Part shown: in pieces, positions 1-5,295 of the stretch
Numbering within the stretch: position 1 is the first letter of the stretch
Layout of the letters: every line of letters starts with the position of its first letter
Assembly: GCA_018970625.1 (NCBI GenBank)
Contig: JAGWVZ010000285.1
Span: 1-5,295 of the forward strand
DNA from: Myxococcales bacterium
Lineage (GTDB): Bacteria; Myxococcota; Bradymonadia; REDH01
Direction: 5' to 3'
Length of the DNA stretch: 5,295 bases
Notes under the pieces: model-generated
What the model saw: only the letters and a program-made list of their open reading frames with translations
What the model was told of the DNA's origin: nothing
Database searches by the model: none
Position numbers and translations under genes: made by a program

Positions 1-166
1 CCACCCCCCATGACAACCCCATGACCACCCCCAAAACTCTACGTGACATCGCCCCCCTACCCGGCGCGCGGGCTTGAATTCGCGCCACAGGGGTGCCAGA
101 AGACTTTGGCGACCGGGTGCCTGGCCCGGGTCAACGTCTGCCCTCGTGGCTTGCAAGGTGGTTGTC
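1..166. other. Upstream leader, no supported gene
   Basis: No gene is called here. One plus frame is open from the left edge to a TGA at 75-77 and ends in residues MTTPKTLRDIAPLPGARA; this could be the tail of an upstream gene or chance. On the minus strand an ATG at 22-20 has a G-rich stretch just before it and could begin a divergent gene leaving the window, but only a few codons are visible. The nonamer CCCCATGAC occurs twice, at 6-14 and 17-25. I found no convincing sigma70 promoter for the gene starting at 167. Confidence 0.3.
155..161 (+). promoter_or_regulatory. Ribosome binding site setting the start of gene 1
   Basis: AAGGTGG lies five bases before the ATG at 167 and is close to the Shine-Dalgarno consensus. 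It supports 167 over an in-frame TTG at 74, which would add 31 residues ahead of an otherwise complete lipoprotein signal peptide. Confidence 0.6.
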
Positions 167-3100
167 ATGCACTCTCGCGCGTTGTGTAAAACGAGCTTTC
201 ACGGGGTCGCCGCGGTGCTGGTGGTGCTGGGCCTGGTGGCCTGCGGCGATACGGGCGGGGTGGGCCCCTCGGGTGCGCCCGATGTCGCCGGCGATGTCGG
301 CGATGCTGGCGTGCAGGCCGATGTGCCGGCGATTGTTGAGCCTGACGCCGGCGTGGGCGATGGCTCGACGCTGCCGCCCAACGTCGGCGATGACTGCGAA
401 CGCGACGAGGACTGCCGCCCTGGGCCCTGCATTCGGGTCGATGCCGAGCTGGCCGGGCAATGCTCGACCCGCTGCTTTGGCGACGACGACTGCCCCGACG
501 AGTGGGCCTGCCTGTTCGTGACCTCGTCGGGACAGGATGGCGACCGCGTGTGCGTGCCCACCCGGTTCTGCCGCGACCTCGACGGCGACGGCTTTGGCGT
601 GGGGCCCGGCTGCGCCGGCGGCGACTGCGCCGACGACGACCCCGACAGCTTCCTGGGCGCCGTCGAGACCTGCAACGGCGTCGACGACGACTGCGACGGC
701 GCGGTCGACGAGAGCGTCGAGGGCATGGGCACGCCCTGCGATACCCTGCAGCTGGGCACCTGCGCCGACGGACGGCTCGAGTGCCGAGCCGGCGCACCCA
801 CCTGCATCGCCCTCGTGCAGGCCTCGGCCGAGCTCTGCAACGGCGTCGATGACGACTGCGATGGCGCCACCGACGAAGACGACGACGGCCAGCCGCTGAG
901 CGCCACCTGCTACGAAGGCGACCCCCTGACCATCGACGTGGGGCGCTGCACCGCCGGCGTTCGCACCTGCCGCGACGCCGCCTACGGACGCTGCGAAGGC
1001 ATGCAGCTGCCCTCGGGCGTCGAGCTCTGCAACGGCCTCGACGACGACTGCGACGGCGCCACCGACGAAGAATCCATTGAGCAGGGCGTGGCCTGCAACA
1101 CCGGCCAGCCCGGCGTGTGCGCCGTTGGCACCACCGAGTGCCGCGACGCCGCCCCGCGCTGCGTGGCCACCCTTTCGCCCGGCGCCGAGCTGTGCAACGG
1201 CCTCGACGACGACTGCGACGGCGTCGCCGACGACGGCGTCGAAGGTCTGGCCGAGCCCTGCATCGTGGGCACAGGCGAGTGCAGGGCGGTGGGCATTACC
1301 GTGTGTGATCCCGAAAACCCCGCCGGCCCTCCCGTGTGCACCACCGAGGCCGGGACGCCCGGCGTGGAGCTGTGCAACGGCCTCGACGACGACTGCGACG
1401 GCAGCACCGACGAAGGGTTCGAGCCGCTGGGCCGCGTGTGCCGCCTGGGCGTGGGCGAGTGCGCCGCCGTGGGCGTGTGGCAGTGCAACCCCGACAGCCC
1501 CGCCGGCAGCGTCGTGTGCAGCGCCAGCACCGGCGCGCCCACCAGCGAGCTCTGCAACGGCCTCGACGACGACTGCGACGGCCAGCCCGACAACGGCTTC
1601 GATCAGCTCGGCGAGCCCTGCACCACCGGGCTGGGCGTTTGCAATCGGCCCGGGCGCTTTGTGTGCAGCGACGACGAGACCGACGCCCCCGTGTGCAACG
1701 CCGTGGCCGCAGCACCGCAGACCGAGGTGTGCAACGGCTTTGACGACAACTGCGACGGGTCCATCGACAACCTGCCCGAGGCCCCCCTGTGCCCCCTGCA
1801 GCTGGGCGTTTGCGCGGGTGCTCGACAGATCTGCACCGGCTCGGGCGGGTTTCTGACCTGCAGCACCGTGAACTACGGCATTCGGTACGAGGCCGTCGAG
1901 GTCAGCTGCGACGGGTTTGACAACGACTGCGACGGCGAGGTCGACAACGTTGACGTGGACCGCGACGGCGAGGTGGCCGTCGCCTGCGGCGGGCTGGACT
2001 GCGACGACCGCAACCCGCTGGTGGGCGCCGGTTTTGAGGAGATCTGTGGTGACGGCGTCGACAACGACTGCGACGGCGTGGCCGAAAACCGCGATAACGA
2101 CGACGACTCGTTTATTGCCGCGGCCTGCGGCGGCACCGACTGCAACGACGCCAGCGCGACCGTGTACCCGGGTAACACCGAGACCTGCGGCGACCGCCTC
2201 GACAACGACTGCGACGGCTCGATCGACAACCGCGACGACGACGGCGACTCGTTTCTGGCGCTGGCCTGCGGCGGCACCGACTGCGACGACGACAACAACC
2301 GGCGTTTTCCGGGCAACCCCGAGGTCTGCGACCTCGTGGACAACGACTGCAACAACCTCGTGGACGACAAGGACGCCGACGCCGACAGCTACCGCGACGT
2401 GGCCTGCGGCGGCACCGACTGCCGCGACAACAACCCGCTGGTGAATCCGGGCGTGGCCGAGCTGTGCGGCGACAGCATCGACAACGACTGCAGCGGGGTC
2501 AGCAACGACCGCGACGTCGACCGCGACGGCTTCCTTGATGTGGCCTGCGGCGGCACCGACTGCGGCGACGACAGCGCGCTGATCTTCGCGGGGGCCACCG
2601 AGGTGCGCGACGCGCGCGACGGCGACTGCGACGGCACCGTCGACGAGGGGCTGGTGCCACCCGGGCAGCTCATTATCACCGAGTTCATGAAAGACCCCAC
2701 CGTGGTCACCGACACCGCCGGCGAGTGGTTCGAGGTGTACAACACGTCGTCGCAGCCGATTAACCTTGACTCGTGGGTGCTCACCGACCTGAGCACGCCG
2801 GTGGCCGAGCGCTGGGTGTTTCGGATTACGGGCGGGCTGGTGGTGCTGCCGGGCGAGTATGTGGTGCTGTGCCGCACGCCCGATGTCGCCATCAACGGCG
2901 GCGTGCCGTGCGACGCCGGCTACGACGACTTCCAGCTGGCCAACACCGAAGACGAGATCATTCTGTCGCTGGCCACGGTCGAGGTCGACCGGGTGGTGTA
3001 CCTGAGCTCAGGCGGCTGGCCTTCGACCGCAGGCCGGTCCATTGCGCTGCGCCCCGGGTCGCTCACCGGGTCGGCCAACGACGTGGGCACTTCGTGGTGC

Positions 3101-3178
3101 GCCACGCCCAGCACGCTGGCCAACCGCCTGCCTGGCGGCGACTACGGCACCCCCGGACGCGCCAACAGCTGCCCATAA
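167..3178 (+). CDS. MopE-like repeat lipoprotein with C-terminal lamin-tail domain
   Basis: A 1003-residue exported lipoprotein. The signal peptide has a hydrophobic core at about 13-24 and lipobox L23-V-A-C26; Cys26 would be lipidated. An Asp/Gly/Pro linker (27-74) leads to a Cys-rich module (nine Cys, 77-135) and a DxDGDG loop (137-142). Residues 169-828 carry thirteen MopE-type metal-binding motifs of the form C(N/D)GxD(D/N)DCDG, detailed in the repeat entries; the final one has lost its first Cys. From about 836 a lamin-tail domain begins with IITEF and GEWFEVYN, and the protein ends GTPGRANSCP. The motif family is named after a Methylococcus copper protein, but metal binding here is inferred from homology and the acidic clusters. 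The likely role is a surface structural or adhesive protein, not an enzyme. I see no extra C-terminal sorting signal. The mature protein has only two lysines. Family assignment is confident; function is not. Confidence 0.9.
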   Translation: MHSRALCKTSFHGVAAVLVVLGLVACGDTGGVGPSGAPDVAGDVGDAGVQADVPAIVEPDAGVGDGSTLPPNVGDDCERDEDCRPGPCIRVDAELAGQCSTRCFGDDDCPDEWACLFVTSSGQDGDRVCVPTRFCRDLDGDGFGVGPGCAGGDCADDDPDSFLGAVETCNGVDDDCDGAVDESVEGMGTPCDTLQLGTCADGRLECRAGAPTCIALVQASAELCNGVDDDCDGATDEDDDGQPLSATCYEGDPLTIDVGRCTAGVRTCRDAAYGRCEGMQLPSGVELCNGLDDDCDGATDEESIEQGVACNTGQPGVCAVGTTECRDAAPRCVATLSPGAELCNGLDDDCDGVADDGVEGLAEPCIVGTGECRAVGITVCDPENPAGPPVCTTEAGTPGVELCNGLDDDCDGSTDEGFEPLGRVCRLGVGECAAVGVWQCNPDSPAGSVVCSASTGAPTSELCNGLDDDCDGQPDNGFDQLGEPCTTGLGVCNRPGRFVCSDDETDAPVCNAVAAAPQTEVCNGFDDNCDGSIDNLPEAPLCPLQLGVCAGARQICTGSGGFLTCSTVNYGIRYEAVEVSCDGFDNDCDGEVDNVDVDRDGEVAVACGGLDCDDRNPLVGAGFEEICGDGVDNDCDGVAENRDNDDDSFIAAACGGTDCNDASATVYPGNTETCGDRLDNDCDGSIDNRDDDGDSFLALACGGTDCDDDNNRRFPGNPEVCDLVDNDCNNLVDDKDADADSYRDVACGGTDCRDNNPLVNPGVAELCGDSIDNDCSGVSNDRDVDRDGFLDVACGGTDCGDDSALIFAGATEVRDARDGDCDGTVDEGLVPPGQLIITEFMKDPTVVTDTAGEWFEVYNTSSQPINLDSWVLTDLSTPVAERWVFRITGGLVVLPGEYVVLCRTPDVAINGGVPCDAGYDDFQLANTEDEIILSLATVEVDRVVYLSSGGWPSTAGRSIALRPGSLTGSANDVGTSWCATPSTLANRLPGGDYGTPGRANSCP
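671..1906 (+). repeat. Long-class MopE repeats, seven units
   Basis: Seven units begin with the first motif Cys at residues 169, 224, 288, 343, 403, 463 and 522, a period of 55-64 residues. Each has the C-x6-C motif followed by four more cysteines, giving six per unit, commonly as C-x6-C-x6/7-C pairs and ending in ELC or EVC before the next unit. At DNA level, 30 bases coding CNGLDDDCDG are identical in four copies starting at 1028, 1193, 1373 and 1553, two of the intervals being exactly 180 bases. This points to recent duplication or homogenisation within the gene. Confidence 0.85.
1907..2650 (+). repeat. Short-class MopE repeats with CGGTDC loops
   Basis: Units begin at residues 581, 627, 674, 721, 767 and 814, a period of 46-47 residues (138-141 bases). 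Each full unit has the DNDCDG-type motif, an acidic loop such as DxDxDG, then ACGG(T/L)DC and a PG-containing spacer. Three units have C-x7-C (CGDxxDNDC) and two have C-x6-C. The 21 bases coding ACGGTDC are identical at 2123, 2264, 2402 and 2543. The last unit is incomplete: its first Cys is Arg814 (CGC codon) while the second, Cys821, remains. A related DxDGDG/CAGGDC half-unit precedes the long-class array at residues 137-154. Confidence 0.85.
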
Positions 3179-3278
3179 AGGCGCACCACGCCGGGTAGTG
3201 CCACGCCCTGCCTTGCCGCGTCTTATTTTGACCGCTGGCGACTTTACCTGAGCGGCGAGGGCCGCTAACAAAGCCGCC

Positions 3279-3309
3279 GCGGGCGCAGCGAACACGCTTT
3301 TGTGCCCGC
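3279..3309 (+). terminator. Strong intergenic hairpin, possible terminator or leader structure
   Basis: Bases 3279-3287 pair with 3301-3309 over nine base pairs, including one G-U. Inside, GCG and CGC (3288-3290, 3295-3297) pair around an AACA loop, with TTT (3298-3300) bulged. A smaller perfect stem, AGCGGC/GCCGCT, lies at 3251-3266. Neither is followed by a proper T tract, so an intrinsic terminator for gene 1 is only one option. The rest of the 199-base gap between genes 1 and 2 holds no open frame I trust. Confidence 0.3.
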
Positions 3310-3327
3310 AGAGCCACGATTTATAAC
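3300..3327 (+). promoter_or_regulatory. Weak candidate promoter for gene 2
   Basis: TATAAC at 3322-3327 sits in the AT-richest stretch of the gap. TTGTGC at 3300-3305 lies 16 bases upstream but matches only the TTG half of a -35 box. The predicted transcript start would be about 45 bases before the ATG at 3378. Promoters of this kind of high-GC bacterium are poorly predicted by eye. Confidence 0.28.
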
Positions 3328-3334
3328 CGCAGAG
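3306..3334 (+). repeat. Direct repeat flanking the candidate -10 box
   Basis: CCGCAGAG occurs at 3306-3313 and 3327-3334, offset by 21 bases, which is two helical turns. The copies lie either side of the TATAA sequence. The geometry suits two half-sites for a regulator, but an eight-base repeat in GC-rich DNA can arise by chance. Confidence 0.35.
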
Positions 3335-3377
3335 GCCTTTGCCTTTCTGCACTCCAACGCACCCCCGACAGGTTTGT

Positions 3378-4259
3378 ATGCGCGCGCACGCCCTTGTTCT
3401 CATGAGTGTTCTTGTGGTTTCGCTGGCTGCCTGCAGCTCTGACTCCGGCGACCCCATCGTGCCCGGCCCGGGCACCGACACCGGCGGCGACGCCAGCACC
3501 GGCGACGCCCAGCTCGACGGCTCGGGCGACGACGCCACCACCGGCGACGACGCGACCACCGGCGAAGACACCACCACCGGCGACGACGCCACCATGGATG
3601 ACGTCACCGCGCCAGACGACACCTCGTCGATGGACGACGTGGCCGAGGGCGACACCGTCGAGGCCGACACCACCACCGACACGGTCGAGGACATCGCCGC
3701 AGACGCCGGCGACACCACCATCGACGCGGGCGCCGACGACGTGAGCGCCGACATCGCCGACGACGTGGCACCCGACACCACCACCGAGCCCGACACCGGC
3801 CTGGTGGGCGAGGGTGCTCGCTGCGGCACCTTCCCGGGCGGCTTCTGCAACGACGGCCTGTATTGCAGCCGGCCCGAGGGCAGCTGCCGGCTGCTGGGCG
3901 GCACAGGCACGTGCGCCGTCATTCCCGACGTGTGCACCGAAGATGTCAACCCGGTGTGCGGCTGCGACGGCACCACCTACAGCAACCCGTGCGAAGCGGC
4001 GCGCGTGCAGGCCACCATCGACTACGCGGGAGAGTGCTCGACCACCCGCGGCTGCTTCGCGAACGATGACTGCACTGGCGGCAGCTATTGCGCGTTCAAC
4101 CTGGGCGCGTGCGGCGGCGAGGGCACGTGCACCGAGGTACCGTTCATTTGCCCGGGGCTTTTTGCTCCGGTCTGCGGCTGCGACGGCATGACCTACAGCA
4201 ACGAGTGCGAGGCCAGCGCGGCCGGCGTCAGCCTTCAATCGACCGACGCCTGTCTGTAA
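3378..4259 (+). CDS. Lipoprotein with acidic linker and two Kazal-like domains
   Basis: A 293-residue exported lipoprotein. The signal peptide runs from Met1 to lipobox L16-A-A-C19. The ATG at 3378 is preferred over a TTG at 3339 because it gives a compact signal peptide and has a weak ACAGG five bases upstream; an ATG at 3402 has no ribosome site. Residues 20-147 form an Asp/Thr/Ala/Gly linker with no Lys, Arg or His. Two tandem units follow (149-220 and 226-292), each a small Cys-rich piece with a GTC end and then a Kazal-like domain carrying PVCGCDGxTYSNxCEA. Kazal domains usually block serine proteases by presenting a P1 residue two after the second Cys; here that is Glu188 in domain 1 and Gly260 in domain 2, so trypsin-like targets are unlikely. 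Inhibition of proteases is inferred, and a purely structural or binding role is possible. Confidence 0.88.
   Translation: MRAHALVLMSVLVVSLAACSSDSGDPIVPGPGTDTGGDASTGDAQLDGSGDDATTGDDATTGEDTTTGDDATMDDVTAPDDTSSMDDVAEGDTVEADTTTDTVEDIAADAGDTTIDAGADDVSADIADDVAPDTTTEPDTGLVGEGARCGTFPGGFCNDGLYCSRPEGSCRLLGGTGTCAVIPDVCTEDVNPVCGCDGTTYSNPCEAARVQATIDYAGECSTTRGCFANDDCTGGSYCAFNLGACGGEGTCTEVPFICPGLFAPVCGCDGMTYSNECEASAAGVSLQSTDACL
3528..3599 (+). repeat. 18-base coding minisatellite in the acidic linker
   Basis: Four tandem 18-base units (3528, 3546, 3564, 3582) encode residues 51-74 as DDATTG, DDATTG, EDTTTG and DDATMD. The first two differ at one silent third position; later ones diverge more. The unit length keeps frame, so copy number could vary between strains without breaking the gene, changing only the tether length. 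Confidence 0.8.
3822..4253 (+). repeat. Tandem Cys-rich plus Kazal units
   Basis: Two homologous protein units, residues 149-220 and 226-292. Each has five linker-module cysteines or fewer (149, 157, 163, 170 against 226, 232, 238, 245), then the Kazal cysteines (179, 186, 194, 196, 205, 220 against 251, 258, 266, 268, 277, 292). Spacing C2-x7-C3 and C3-x10-C4 is classical in both. Protein similarity outside the CGCDG core is modest, so the duplication is old or the units were acquired already paired. Confidence 0.8.
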
Positions 4260-4272
4260 GAAGCGCCCACCC

Positions 4273-4296
4273 GATGCGCGCTCTCGCAGCGCCGTC
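4273..4296. terminator. Candidate bidirectional terminator hairpin
   Basis: GCGCT (4278-4282) and AGCGC (4288-4292) pair around a five-base loop. The stem extends through GATG/CGTC (4273-4276 with 4293-4296, one G-U) with C4277 bulged. It fills the 42-base gap between the convergent stops of genes 2 and 3, a natural place for a shared terminator, but there is no T tract on either side. Confidence 0.33.
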
Positions 4297-4301
4297 GTGA
4301 A

Positions 4302-5295
<994 letters not shown>

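Noticed and set aside
21..77. Reading 'RDIAPLPGARA' as the start of a cytochrome P450
   Set aside because: The resemblance to P450 N-terminal proline-rich segments is a few residues long and the frame stops at 75-77; no P450 sequence follows in any frame.
107..121. Sigma54-like TTGGC...GTGC element
   Set aside because: The GG and GC pairs (108-109 and 119-120) are separated by nine bases rather than the required ten, and the flanks match poorly.
74..166. In-frame TTG start adding 31 residues to gene 1
   Set aside because: The added segment is Arg/Trp-rich, has no ribosome site and would bury the lipoprotein signal peptide; the ATG at 167 has AAGGTGG at ideal spacing.
982..1593. Minus-strand frame with repeated SQSSSRPLQSS
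   Set aside because: The repeat is the exact antisense image of the MopE motif codons, so it carries no independent coding signal.
671..2650. Regular GAC/TGC repeats as a CRISPR or non-coding satellite array
   Set aside because: Period and variation follow codons, with silent third-position changes and conserved cysteines; it is a coding repeat.
3228..3233. TTGACC as a -35 box in the gene 1/gene 2 gap
   Set aside because: At 16-18 bases downstream there is only GC-rich hairpin sequence and no -10-like hexamer.
3008..3976. Minus-strand frame of 322 residues spanning the gene 1 end, the gap and gene 2
   Set aside because: It crosses two well-supported plus-strand genes, is largely Ser/Val/Pro repeats mirrored from the Asp/Thr linker, and has no recognisable family.
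3321..4238. Long minus-strand open frame opposite gene 2 (305 residues)
   Set aside because: Low-complexity Ala/Gly/Val antisense translation with no domain or start signal; the plus-strand frame has a lipobox and ordered Kazal cysteines. Stop-free antisense frames are expected in this GC-rich, GAC/GCC-rich DNA.

Overview
This GC-rich window holds three modular, cysteine-rich genes for exported proteins and nothing recognisably enzymatic. Large secreted lipoproteins built from MopE-type CDG(x)DNDCDG motifs, a lamin-tail domain, CGCDG Kazal domains and glycine-rich domains suggest a myxobacterium-like or Bradymonadales-like member of the Myxococcota/deltaproteobacterial group. That placement is inferred from family content only; there is no rRNA or marker gene here.

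Layout. Bases 1-166 are a leader with no gene I can defend. Gene 1 (167-3178, +) is a 1003-residue lipoprotein: lipobox, acidic linker, small Cys-rich module, a long array of MopE-like repeats in two classes (seven long units, then five short units and a decayed sixth), and a C-terminal lamin-tail domain. A 199-base gap follows, with a strong hairpin and a weak promoter candidate. Gene 2 (3378-4259, +) is a 293-residue lipoprotein with a lysine- and arginine-free Asp/Thr linker and two tandem Cys-rich plus Kazal units. Gene 3 (4302-5295, -) converges on gene 2 with a 42-base gap. It is cut by the right edge: its last MopE motif is present, followed by a glycine-rich domain that recalls the ALK/LTK-type glycine-rich fold.

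Together: genes 1 and 2 should be lipid-anchored to an envelope membrane, probably facing outward, with disulfide-stabilised and metal-binding modules held away on acidic linkers. Gene 3 shares the MopE motif with gene 1. Lysine is almost absent from all three proteins. No shared pathway or operon can be shown: genes 1 and 2 are separated by 199 bases and gene 3 is on the other strand. I see no RNA gene, mobile element, CRISPR array, or convincing new defence or biosynthetic system. The points most worth following are the relocated disulfide and unusual P1 residues of the Kazal domains, the heptaglycine-aromatic pattern of gene 3, and the two-class repeat array of gene 1.
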